From the NCBI GenBank assembly GCA_964017065.1, contig OZ024784.1, forward strand, positions 11,327,152 through 11,391,151: a DNA stretch of 64,000 nt, written 5' to 3'. This DNA is from Haliclona indistincta. Lineage: Eukaryota; Porifera; Demospongiae; Haplosclerida; Chalinidae. A program made the position numbers and the translations under genes. Within the stretch, counting starts at the first letter, position 1; every line of letters begins with the position of its first letter. This document shows, piece by piece, positions 22,283 to 32,199 of this stretch. The notes under the pieces are model-generated. The model saw nothing but the letters and a program-made list of their open reading frames with translations, was not told where the DNA came from and searched no databases.

Positions 22283-23179
22283 AATGAGGAACTGGATCAT
22301 CTGCTACAGCTAGCAGTATCCTCTTCCTCCGCCAACACATAACGCACAGGCCAGAGATAGTTTGTCTGGTTCTGCCATTCGATAGAAGCCTGTCATTTAC
22401 CAGCTACTAAGAAGACAGTGGCGCTGTTCGCTGCACACCTCGGCAGATCTGTCTCCCCCTCAACCATCAAGGTATACCTGGCTGCAGTATCCTTATCCCA
22501 TCGACAGGCGGGTCTCAGCAGTCCCTCCTGTCACAACCCAGCTCTGCGGCTGGCATTAAGGGGTCTCACAAGAAGGCAGGCTGGTGCAATTCGGCACGTG
22601 AGAGCACCCATCACAACAGGCATCCTCCAGCTACTTATCAGAACACTCCACTTGGCCAAGCCATGGTGCTACCTGGAGAGGACCATGCTGGCAGCAGCAC
22701 TCTGCCTGGGTTTCTACGGCTTCCTCATAGGGGGTGAGCTGATGCCCCCAAACAAGCACGCCTTCAACCCAAGGACCCACCCCACCTCAGCGGACATCAA
22801 CCTCTCAGCAGAGGGACTCCAGTTTATCATCAAGAATTCAAAGACAGATCAGCTGGGCAGAGGGCATACAATTTCACTATTCAGAAGCAAGGCTGCGTTC
22901 TGTCCAGTAGCCATCATAGAAAACTACCTGGCTAGGTGCAACTCAAGCCCCGACCGCCCTCTTTTCCTCCACTCCGACGGGACCCCAGTCTACATACGTC
23001 AATTCAGGGCTATGCTACGAGAGCTTCTCTCACTAGCCGGGCTCCCACCTGACGACTTTAACACCCACAGCCTCAGGATTTGAGCAGCCACTTCTGCGGC
23101 AAAAGGAGTCTCTGAAAAAGTCATCAAAAAGCTGGGACGGTGGCACAGCAGGACCTACAAGCTGTATATACGGAACTAG
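22270..23179 (+). pseudogene. DIRS element 2: tyrosine recombinase, broken
   Basis: The largest intact part is 22418-23083. It aligns throughout with the recombinase at 769-1818: VSPSTIKVYLAAVSLSHRQ, CHNPALRLALRG, NSKTDQLGRGHTI, THSLRI, LGRWHSRTY. Stops lie near 22340 and 22370, and the Gly codon after HSLRI is TGA (23081-23083). The first catalytic Arg position is Ile (GFLIGGEL, codon ATA near 22727), so the other DIRS copy here also lacks it. Confidence 0.8.
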
Positions 23180-23282
23180 ACATTGTACTCCCTATCACTC
23201 TCCTCTCTTGCTCAACCCCCTTTATCCTCTGTTGTACCTTGTATCATTACTTTGTATCCCACCTCGTGGGCGTATCAAAGGC

Positions 23283-23440
23283 ACCGCCAGGCCAATATAT
23301 TCCATACTGCCCCAACTGCAGGGCAATATGGAATATATTGCTGCCCTAGGGCAATATGGAATATATTGCCAGGGGACGCGATATATTGCCCAGGTGCAGA
23401 TATTGTCTGAAGGAACAGACAATATCTGCGGAAAGGGCAA
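23283..23440. repeat. Hairpin cluster with GGGCAATATGGAATATATTG repeats
   Basis: CAATATATTCCATACTGCCC is followed by two direct copies of its inverted complement (GGGCAATATGGAATATATTG), one near 23313 and one near 23349. Further right, CAGATATTGTCTG and CAGACAATATCTG form a perfect 13-bp stem around AAGGAA (about 23397-23428). The word ATTCCATACTGCCC also occurs in the CCCTCG palindrome at 24092-24225, so the two structures may be related. Confidence 0.6.
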
Positions 23441-23540
23441 GTAGCCCAAAAAAATTTAACGTGGTACAGTGTTGACCACGTGGTGGAAAAATAGGGGTAG
23501 GGCAATAGCCCTACCAGAAGGTACAGAGCACTATTGCGTG

Positions 23541-23963
23541 CGCTTTATACTGCAGTTTGCAAGTTGGTTGTCATAGTCAATGGTTCATGCTTGATAGTGT
23601 GGTTAGCACGGTTGATACAGTGTGGTTAACCTTAGCCATACATGGCTTCTCTGCATTACGCAATCGTTATCACCTGAGCCTGATAGCACATGCTCTAATT
23701 CTTGTGCGTTATCACAAGCAAGCTCGAGCTGTGTTTACTGTGGTGCAGTGGCTTTGCAAGATTGCTTCCAACAGAAGCAGCTTGCTAATAGCGATGGAAT
23801 TGAAATTAGAGCGTATGCTCTCAGACTCACGTGATAATGATTGCGTAATACAGAGAAGCCATGTATGGCTAAGGCTAACCACACTGTATCAACCGTGCTA
23901 ACCACACTATCAAGCATGAACCATTGACTATGACAACCAACTTGCAAACTGCAGTATACCGCT
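23541..23963. repeat. Hairpin MITE, arms about 165-170 bp
   Basis: 23541-23713 is inverted relative to 23798-23963; both arms carry CTGCAGTTTGCAAG, CATGCTTGATAGTGTGG and CATACATGGCTTCTCTG or complements. The loop of about 85 bp is unrelated. No coding region; the frames on both strands are mirror images of each other. Confidence 0.7.
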
Positions 23964-24091
23964 TAAGATTCCTTATGCTAGTGGGTTCCATTGTGGTCTT
24001 TACTATAGCACGTGTGATACTAAAAATAGCACAAGCGATACTAAAAACAGTACAATGCACGGGATACGCCCATGACGTGCGATACAAACAC

Positions 24092-24225
24092 GTTAAACAA
24101 CGGTCCCTCGGGCAGTACGGAATATCCACTCGTGCAATCCAATTAGACCCCTCGGGCTGCGCCCTCGAGCTCTAATTGGATTGCCCTCGTGTATATTCCA
24201 TACTGCCCTCGGACCGTTGTTTAAC
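24092..24225 (+). repeat. CCCTCG-type interrupted palindrome, locus A
   Basis: Six same-orientation hexamers lie at 24105, 24127, 24149, 24162, 24184 and 24206 (five CCCTCG, one CACTCG). The spacers between them are 16, 16, 7, 16 and 16 nt. The outer and inner 16-nt spacers pair as inverted complements across the centre. The central heptamer is GGCTGCG. A perfect 13-nt pair, GTTAAACAACGGT with its complement, bounds the structure. Folded, it would be a hairpin with evenly spaced 6-nt internal loops. Confidence 0.85.
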
Positions 24226-24513
24226 TAGTACGTGAACCCTCCTATTGACCCCCGCAAAAATTGCTTGTTAGTGATTCTAACGACGCAGCGGCGCCCTATT
24301 TGGAGAAAGTTGGGCGGTACCCTTGTGAACCTATTCCCAAAATTAGGTCAGCCGGATTGGAACCTGTGTTCCCAGTCCGGGGGCCTATGGGCGAGTCAGC
24401 ACTCGCAGAGCATCACCAGGGTATGCCAGCCTGACCCTCCATTATGCCAAACATAATAATTGAGATTGTTGGTATCATTAAAGCACTGTCACTAGGGTGT
24501 GTCTCGGCATTAA

Positions 24514-25106
24514 CCCTTTAACCCCTATTGTCGCCATTTGGTGACATACATACTTCAGACACCATAACTTTATCAAAAAGTGTTAAAAATTCCGAAAATA
24601 AGCTAAATTGAAGAATACAAATAACCGCAAAAAATTGACCGGTTTTCGACGCGCCCCCTGCGCTAAACGTATTGGTGTCGGCATTTGTATGGCTTCAGTG
24701 CAAATTCAACAACATTTTAGGGAAAACAAAATGGCTGCCAAGACAATTTGGACATTAATTTATGGCTTCAGGGTTCTCGGAAACACATCATTGTGCATTC
24801 TCTATGATCTGAGCTACATTTTGCACTCACCAAAACCACTGCTATTTGTGTGTACTTTTCAGTATCAAGCCCCAAAGTACTAACTTTGAGCAAAATTTGA
24901 CGAGGTCGTTGCACTTTATTGACTTCACTTTCGAAGTGGGAGGGGCATATCGACTGACTTGAGTGTGGGCAATTGCGGCTACTCACTGGCGTAAAAGGAC
25001 GCAAATTTGAGACCAGTAGCACAAAAGACACACGAGATATTCACGAGAAAAGTGGTCAGCATTTACGAGGTTAAAATTTCAGCAAGATAATTTAGTAATT
25101 AAAGGG
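24514..25106. mobile_element. TTAA-flanked MITE, CCCTTTAA ends
   Basis: TTAA at 24510-24513 and 25107-25110 brackets CCCTTTAACCCC on the left and AATTAAAGGG on the right. The length is 593 bp, with no coding region. It is one of four TTAA-flanked elements in the window and fits a piggyBac-like nonautonomous family. Confidence 0.6.
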
Positions 25107-25111
25107 TTAAG

Positions 25112-25265
25112 GAGCACGAAACAGAGAACAGGACAAATCACCAACCACCAAACACAAGGCCTGTGTGAAACACAAGACCTGTGTGAAACACAAGACCTGT
25201 GTGAACCACAAGCATGTCCACAACCACGAAGGAGCCAAAAAAATTTCAACCCTCTGCTCCTTACA
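25112..25265 (+). pseudogene. Gypsy C-terminal tail fragment with tandem expansion
   Basis: The stretch contains GAACAGGACAAATCACCAA, identical to the tail of Gypsy-1 near 19061. It then has about three to four units of an 18-bp repeat (ACACAAGACCTGTGTGAA), and ends with CCACAACCACGAAGGAGCC, like the PQPRRSN region of that protein. It appears to be the 3' coding end of a related Gypsy copy. From 25266 to 25782 I see no recognised gene. Confidence 0.5.
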
Positions 25266-25782
25266 TTAAACATGTTGACTTTGGAGGTGCTAACTTTGTA
25301 GTGTTAAGCCTCACAAGTGTTGATGGTGAAAAGCACATTCTATTATTGAAAATGTACATTCTGATCTTGACTCAATATCTTTATCCTCTCTGCTGTTCTC
25401 CTTGTTACCGTATAGCCGATATTTTCGATGGTCATAGCACCAAACTTCAGATAAAAGCACCAAACTTTATCCTGCATGTCCTTGGATACTGAGCTTTGAT
25501 TTTTTAGTAGGACCCAACCGTGTAGTGCATTCTGACAACTTTTATGGTGATTTATATTTTAACACTTAGACCTTCAGACAAATATACCTTGAGACACTTA
25601 CACTTAACACTTAGATCTGCTCTTAAACGAATAAAGTGTATTAGTGACCTGAGTGTAAAGGTCCATAAAGGTTCAACAAATCTTATTATTTTGCCAGAAT
25701 TTTTCTTTAACTATGAATTTCAACAAGGATACCTGCTAGCAACACAGATTGACACAACTCAAGCTAGGAAACAAAAAATTAC

Positions 25783-25911
25783 CTTGAAGGACTCAAGCTG
25801 GGCCTTGACAACATCTAAGTCAGTCCAGCTAGATGGTAATTGAGCCAATTCAGAGCTTCTAGCAGATAAAATCTCCATCAGCGAAGAATAATCTTCATCA
25901 AATTCTTGTGC
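25783..25911 (-). CDS. Spectrin-repeat gene, exon 3 of those visible
   Basis: The acceptor TTATTCTACAG precedes 25911 and the donor AAG|GTAATTTTT follows 25783 (minus strand). The exon has 43 codons, phase 0 at both ends. The peptide begins AQEFDEDYSSLMEILSARSS, then LAQLPSSWTDLDVVKAQLES and ends FK. This is the helix A to helix B transition of a spectrin repeat; the QLESFK end leads into EFETDLS of the exon at 19954. It was too short to stand out as an open frame, so splice sites and phase carry the call. Confidence 0.8.
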
Positions 25912-26083
25912 CTGTAGAATAAAGTTAATTCGCTTACACTACAGCTATACACAATTCTGGAGTTTTGAATCTGGAGTTCAGCTAGCATACTGCATGTTGT
26001 TGAAAATTGAAGACAAACTGCTAGTTCAGAGCAAGTCAAACTTTCAACAAAATAATTGACTAACTAAAGGGTTACACCTTTAA

Positions 26084-26597
26084 GGGTGCTCGGTCATTAT
26101 TAATATTCATTAGGCGGTGCGGTAGCCAGATTTCCAGATGTAAAGCAGCTATGAACGCATCGCTAGCTGCATAACAACACGACTGGAAGTACTGCTTGTA
26201 TACCGAGTTTTAGTGAGACAGCTTACCAGATTGCTGAAACCATGTTTCTGTGGCTACTTCGACACGAGGAATCCAGTATCCAGTAACGGAGAGCTTTTGA
26301 CAGTACAGTAGTGACAAACAGTACTTACGTAACTTATCTTAGCTGTTGAGTACGCAATTTGAAAAACTCTCCGTTACAGTGTTGGCCACATTTAGGTGAC
26401 GATCATGGTGTTGTATAAACGTATTCCAATGCTTCATGCTCGAGATATATACTGTTTCGTGCTTTCCCAGCACGTACACTAAGTACAGCATATTACAAAG
26501 CGCGAAATGACATTCACCGTGTGACGATATTTACAACCGCATAATGATATTCACAAGTACTGACCGTCTGATAAATATTAATAATGACAGAGCACCC
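26084..26597. mobile_element. TTAA-flanked MITE, GGGTGCTC ends
   Basis: TTAA at 26080-26083 and 26598-26601 brackets GGGTGCTCGGTCATTATTAA and its near-complement ending GAGCACCC, with terminal repeats of about 24 bp. The 514-bp length, TTAA duplication and lack of a coding region suggest a piggyBac-like element. Confidence 0.75.
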
Positions 26598-26604
26598 TTA
26601 ACTT

Positions 26605-27200
26605 TTTCGGGATGTGTGTGTAAGCCTCCGCCCATGCGTGCAACATGATGTTTGCAATTGGTTGGCAGAAAGGTGGGCGGAAAGCTGGGCATGGGGCCTC
26701 AACAAGCGTGCTGGGTGGATACCATTTGGCCCAGGTATCTCCGCCCCTAAATTAATTTATACAATATATACAAGTGCGATGGTATCAGGAGTGAGGGTGG
26801 GAAAGGGAAAGATGAAGCAGCTAGTGACAAATGCGTTGACTGTGCTTTGCAGAGCGTGCATGCTGGGTTATGTAGCCATGCTCGAAGCCCCCAATAGTTG
26901 CCTTGTTAGTGGTCTCTGAATGGTGAGGTTCATAGTTAGGAAGCCGGTCTGTGATCGCAGAGTGGTGTGCATATAAGTGGCAAGGGAGACCAAACCACTT
27001 GACCTTCCTGTGAAGTTAACTACAGTCTGGCTTTCTTGCCAGACTGGCACTTTAACTTCTTCGGAATGTGTGTGTAAGCCTCAGCCCATGCGTGCAACAT
27101 GATGTTTGCAATTGGTTGGCAGAATGGTGGGCGGAGAGCTGGGCATGGGGCACCCAACAAGGACGCTGGGTGGATCCCATTAGGGCCCAGGTATCCCCAA
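26605..27200. repeat. Direct repeat, two 140-bp units about 450 bp apart
   Basis: 26605-26745 and 27058-27200 share GTGTGTGTAAGCCTC, GCCCATGCGTGCAACATGAT and GGGCATGGGGC with scattered differences. The sequence between is unrelated and holds no gene I recognise. This may be a solo-LTR-like or tandem structure; I cannot assign a family. Confidence 0.6.
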
Positions 27201-27354
27201 AGGGTAGAGAGCATCTCCTCGGCCTAAATAAGATTAGAGAACAGCAAAGCGTTGCTGAATCATAGGCTAGGAGCGAGTGCGTTGCTATGTAAGCTCTGTG
27301 TTAGTCAAATCATAACAATTGGATTATACAGCAATGAGCAAGTGATAGTGAAGT

Positions 27355-28111
27355 CTACATGAATAAATATAGAATGGAGAAAATGATAAACAGAAAGTGG
27401 AGTATATGATGTAGTTCAATGCTCGGCCATGGATCTTGACACAGTTCGTAAGCGAGAGTCAGTGGTGCGTATGTATTGGCGGTAGCAGTTATTTCGCCAT
27501 CGTCCCAAGTCTTGTATGGTGGTTGGATGCACTCCTCCTGGGTGGCTGCTGTGGCACCTCCAATGCATAGATTATGAGTTGAGTAAAGATTGGGGTTGGT
27601 GCCCACGGCAAGCAAACACTCATATAAGACTTTGGCAAAGGTGTGGCGGGTGAGGAAGTGGCCGGACCTAAAGTGAAAGAGGGGCCTGTTTCTGCAATGG
27701 TGTGACTGATCCAGGTACTGCTGGAGTAGATGGGACGGACATGTGGAGCAACACGTACATCAGATGAGAATGGATTGGCCTTGGGCTTGTTGATATGTTT
27801 TCGAGGCTCGGATGGTGACCTCTTCCTGAATCCTGGCTGGCAAGTATCTGACAGTTGAAGGAGCCATGGAAAGCGAGCGAAGTCTTTGCTGCTAGCATGT
27901 GGTGATGCTTGGGCACTGGATAGTTGTGCAACAGGTGGGAGAGGATGTGTTGCAGGGTGGAGTATGCAATTGGTAGGCAAATGCATCGCCTGCCTTCGTT
28001 GTGTTTAACTCCTCGAATTACCAGTGGTAACTGCTGGCCGGATAGGAGTGCTGGATTAAAGCCTTTGACGATGTAGTAGTGCTTGATGATGGCTGCTGTG
28101 TAAGTAGCAGT
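27355..28111 (-). pseudogene. Decayed DIRS-type tyrosine recombinase
   Basis: On the minus strand the N-terminal part reads TYTAAIIKHYYIVKGF, LVIRGVKHNEGRR and MLAAKTSLAFHGSF, matching the core-binding and first catalytic blocks of the DIRS recombinases elsewhere in the window. After frameshifts, the C-terminal part (STHNLCIGGATAATQEE) corresponds to THSLRIGAATSAA. The HSLR box is degraded to HNLC and no nucleophile region is preserved. The CGAGGG palindrome at 28112-28242 abuts the N-terminal end and may have interrupted it. Confidence 0.6.
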
Positions 28112-28242
28112 TATTCCATGCCTACCAGGTGTGTATACCATATACACGAGGTACTGTGCTAATAAACCCGAGGGCGTAGCCAGAGGGTTTATTAGCACAA
28201 TACCGAGTGTAAATGGTATACATACCAGGTGGGCATGGAATA
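28112..28242 (-). repeat. CCCTCG-type interrupted palindrome, locus C
   Basis: On the plus strand six hexamers of CGAGGG type lie at 28125 (CCAGGT), 28147 (CGAGGT), 28169 (CGAGGG), 28182 (AGAGGG), 28204 (CGAGTG) and 28226 (CAGGTG). The spacers are 16, 16, 7, 16 and 16 nt, the same spacing as locus A. Paired spacers are inverted complements with few mismatches (CTAATAAACC against TTTATTAG). The centre is CGTAGCC, the complement of GGCTACG. Outer pair: TATTCCATGCC and GGCATGGAATA. Confidence 0.85.
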
Positions 28243-28525
28243 GGTGACTTGTACCATAGCAACCATTGACATAATTAATGAGGTCCCATTAGTATCAGTA
28301 AGACAATTGTGTATAAAAAGTGAGCATACCTAGGCTTGCCTTACCTTTGGTATGGGTGAACCACTCCCAACCGAAGTTCTCTGTAGTCAATACTGTTTAC
28401 TGCGTGGAATGAGTCATTTGACTCTATTAGTGGCTTTACTGCTGGGAATTCCCTGGCGGTGCCTTTGATCTTGGAGGCTACTATGGTACAAGTTGATGTG
28501 GCTGAAGCTGAGACCATAGATATTA
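28243..28525. other. Unassigned sequence
   Basis: The minus-strand open frame at 28341-28586 has no motif I recognise and runs into the next TIR element. I make no gene call. Confidence 0.4.
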
Positions 28526-29880
28526 CAGTACGGGATAGGAAACAGCACTTAATTGGGTGGTCGATGCGCATTAGCTTTGACGTCACACGATTACATTTTC
28601 CGTGTATTGTGCTCTCCGTGTTTTAAATAAACGGAGAATCTCTGATAGCACAGCCAAGAATCTACCAAAAACTTTGCCTTTTTACACGGTCAAAGAACGG
28701 CTAGTTGTCTGGATATCCAGCTCAGTACACATTGTAGGGTATGTAGCGCTGGTTTAGAGCTTACAAAGCGCCATTGATCCAGCCAGAATCCTGACCAACG
28801 GAGACGAGTCCGTGTCTATAGCGGAAAAAGTATACTTCTTGGAACTGGTTCAGTACACCCAGACGACAAATGGCTTTGTATTAGTACCAGAATCAAGTCA
28901 TAGAACCTTTGCCTCTTCGAGAACTTGTGTGCACAGATCTGTAATCCGCAGTTATACTCACAAATCTTCTGTTTGCCGTGAGGTGCCAGTACTGGTATTC
29001 ATCGAAGGCCGGTAGTATGAAACATGCAATCTTCAACAACACAATAAATGCACTAGAATCGCCCAGAGACAGCTAAAGAAAGCTGTACAGGCAAAAAACT
29101 ACACCGCGCTCGTCTGCTGCTAATTAGTAGTAGAGAGGTTTAGATTAACGTCGACGCCTAACGGTAAACGCCTGTGACGTCAAAATAATATCATGGACAA
29201 ACACGTGAGTATACTGACAAGAGCGGAGGTACAACGGGCGTGTATCGAAGCTCAACGTGCGGGCTGAAAGCAGTCAGAGCACTGCTGCACTGCTAACATA
29301 GCCAGCTTTGACAATATACCGCTTGTGAAGTCATCGTTGTAGCCTTCATGTATTGCTACTGCAACACAGAAGCTCTAAAGTGAAGACACGTGGCCATGTA
29401 GCCTAGGTGCTTCCAAGTTGTTGTGCTAGCTACGGGCTAGTTCCAGCTCCGGCTTAGGCATCTAGGTCTCCAGAGTAAGCCATGCATATTGGCTAGTTAT
29501 AGCACTCGCATTGTCAAACATTGATTATCGATCGCCGAAGGTACGTAAGTAAGCTCTACTTTAGTCTAGACTGGTCACATAACCGCGTTTGCTGACGCCA
29601 AAAAGGGGCTGTAGACGAGAGTAACCGCTGTCTGTGGCGATTTGAACGGCGACTGGATTAAAATTTATGACATCAGCACACTATCTGTATTCAATTTTGT
29701 ACTGCCCTCAATGAAAAAGCGTGACGTCACAATTTAGCGTTCACGTTCACGTTCACCGTCGCCGTGAATCTAAACCTCTCTAATCACTGCTACGCGCGGT
29801 AATGCGCATCGACCACCTCGACGTGACGTCACGTAATACATTTTGATTTAGAGGAAAATTTAGTTTCCCATCCCGTACTG
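28526..29880. mobile_element. TA-flanked TIR element (CAGTACGGGAT ends) with nested MITE
   Basis: The left end CAGTACGGGATAGGAAAC and the complementary right end (GTTTCCCATCCCGTACTG) are each flanked by TA. Subterminal GGTGGTCGATGCGCAT and TGACGTCAC also recur inverted. Inverted similarity continues slightly outside (CATAGATAT), so the true ends may be a little longer. No transposase seen. The length of 1,355 bp includes an inner element at 29133-29780. Confidence 0.65.
29133..29780. mobile_element. TA-flanked MITE nested in the previous element
   Basis: GAGAGGTTTAGATT at 29133 and its complement ending at 29780 are flanked by TA. Inner motifs AACGGTAAACG and TGACGTCA recur inverted near the right end. 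The length is 648 bp, and it is noncoding. Confidence 0.6.
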
Positions 29881-30099
29881 TAATATCTATGCTGAGACTG
29901 AGTGAGCAAGATGGGCAGCAATGTTGTTAGTGTAATCTTGTTCAAGAGAGAAACTGATTATCTTCGTTCAACAAAGCACATGGTCATATCGAAAAAACGT
30001 AGGTGTGTCAAATGAATATATAATGAATAAATGAGCAGTGATTATATAGCAACAGTCAATGAATAAATAATTTCCTTGTTACATCATTCCCGCCTTTAA

Positions 30100-30676
30100 G
30101 GTGGTGGTGCACGTAATTAATATTCAACACCCACGCAACGTGCATTTTTCTAATAACTATTTATAACTTCAACGATTTACATAACAGTATGGGGAAAATA
30201 ATACATGAAGCGTCTGTGGCAGCTATCTCGACTGTCGAGCAATTGATCGACGCGCTTCAAGTGCAGCAGCATGCAACAGCATCTTCCCCACAGACGTATA
30301 GAGCGAATTTCTGAAATACGATCTAGATTTTTTAAACCGTGATTTTGTGGTCTAGGCTTGCTGTTTTGCAAGGTTAGCAAAGGTGTATCGAAAAATCGCT
30401 CTATACGTCTGTGCGCGCCAGAATTATAAAGCTGTAAATAAGTTCTTTCTGGAGCAAGCAAGCCAAACTGGAGATAACTGCCACAGACCGGTCTTTACTG
30501 GGCGAGCTCACTGCTCCACGTTAGCTAATGCTTCGCGACTGAAACTTGCTATAATCGTTGATTATCGATAGACAAAACAAACTGCATACTGGAGCACGCC
30601 TGTACAAAATACCATTGCAGAGAAAATAAAGCTACTTGCAAAGTCATGAATCTCATTAAATTGGAGCACCGCCACC
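30100..30676. mobile_element. TTAA-flanked MITE, GGTGGYGGTGC ends
   Basis: TTAA at 30096-30099 and 30677-30680 brackets GGTGGTGGTGCACG and the near-complement ending GCACCGCCACC. The interior holds an inverted pair around CAGACGTATAGAGCGA-type sequence (about 30290 and 30400). The length is 577 bp. It was inserted at the 3' end of the Gypsy coding region. Confidence 0.75.
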
Positions 30677-32199
30677 TTAAAGAGTTCGCCTCGAACAACT
30701 CCGTAGGGGATATCTGTGTTGAGGTTCATTCGGTTCCATCGGTATAATGGTCTTTACCGGCTCCATCCATGTAACAGTCTTTTGTGATTCGATCGGCTCC
30801 AATGCTGTGGGCTCACTTTGACTCTCATCAGTTGACTCATGCATCAGTCCATCATCAGACTCGTCTTTGCCGTCCTTATCAATACAGGTGCCATTATCAT
30901 CATTGTCTTCTAGGAGTTTGTCTAGTAGCTTCGAAACCCACTTCGGTGGACGTCCCGGACCACTTCGCTTTTCACCATACCAGTAAAACCCGGCTGGAAA
31001 ATCCGGAGGACACAATTGACTCGAGACTGATGAACGCGTATCTGAGGGTCTTGAAAAAAGTACACTTTTACCGCACAGACATCAGGTTCTTCTAGCGCTG
31101 TCACTCTAGGGTCCATGCCAAGGTCGGGAGAGTTTACGGTTACTGTCTTGTTCCTCTTGAGGAAAACGGATTAGAATCCAATCGCTAGTCTTCAGCTTAG
31201 CTGGTTTGGCTCTTCTAGACTCATCATAGTTGCTTTTGTACCTCTTCTGAGGCTTTCGGATGTGGTCTGCAGCCAGTTCTCTTGCTGAAGATAGAGACAA
31301 AGTGATTTCTTCTCTGTAATCTGCTGGGTGTAGCGTAGCAGGAGGTAGATATGCAGCTTCTGTTGGAGTCCTACAGTCAATACCAAAGAGCAGATAAGAT
31401 GGTTTCTCGCCTGTGGATTCGTGTGGGGTATTGCGTTATGCCCATAACACTCCTGATAAGTAGCGGTCCCGCTGTGCTCCAAATTTAGCTGCGTAATTCC
31501 TGATCATTGTTTTTAGTGTTCGATTGAATCGTTCTACCATCCCGTCGCACCGAGGATAGTAAGCGGTGGTGTTCAATTTCTGGGTTCCCATCAACTTGCA
31601 CACATCTGTCATAAGATGCAAGAGCAGATTAGTTCCTCTGTCTGAAAGAAATGCCTCGGGGACTCCAAAGAATGGTATTACTTCCTCCACCAAAAGCTTC
31701 ACTAGACGATGAGCCTTTTGGTCCGGGACTGGGAAGACGAGTGGCCATTTAGACAAAAAGTCTTGGAATACAACAACGTGTTTGTTTCCAGCATCAGTCT
31801 TTGGTAAGTCCATTACATCAACTCCGACGATTTGAAAAACTCGTTCCACAGGAATAGGATGAAGGGGTGGTTTGTTTAGCCTTCCAGAAGCGTTCACAAT
31901 AGCACACTGAGGGCACGAGGAGCAATGATGAACAACATCACTGTACATGTTCTTCCACCACCAGTGACGCGACAGTGACTTGCATAATCGCTCACCTGAG
32001 AAGTGCCCAGACATTGGACCACTGTGGTTTTCTTCCATAATGCTCTGGCGCAAGCGACGTGGAACAACACATCTCTTCCTCCCTCCTTTCTTAGAATCAA
32101 GAAAGTACAAAATACCATCAACGACTGTGAACAATGGTGCCGTAGCAAGAATCTTCTTAGCTGTCTCATTACAGTCTGGCAGTTGGTCCTTGGTTAGAT

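Larger units (their letters stand above)
23180..24455 (+). mobile_element. DIRS element 2: 3' noncoding region with later insertions
   Basis: The 3' tail appears to run to about 24455, because GAGTCAGCACTC and the following block match the tail of the first DIRS element (2050-2110). Between 23283 and 24225 it is interrupted by hairpin structures listed separately. Confidence 0.45.

Noticed and set aside
24092..24225. CRISPR-like array (short direct repeats with near-constant spacers)
   Set aside because: Repeats are only 6 nt, spacers pair with each other as inverted complements, and the host is an animal with no cas genes nearby.
27489..28198. Two overlapping minus-strand frames as separate genes
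   Set aside because: Both are frames of one decayed DIRS-type recombinase.
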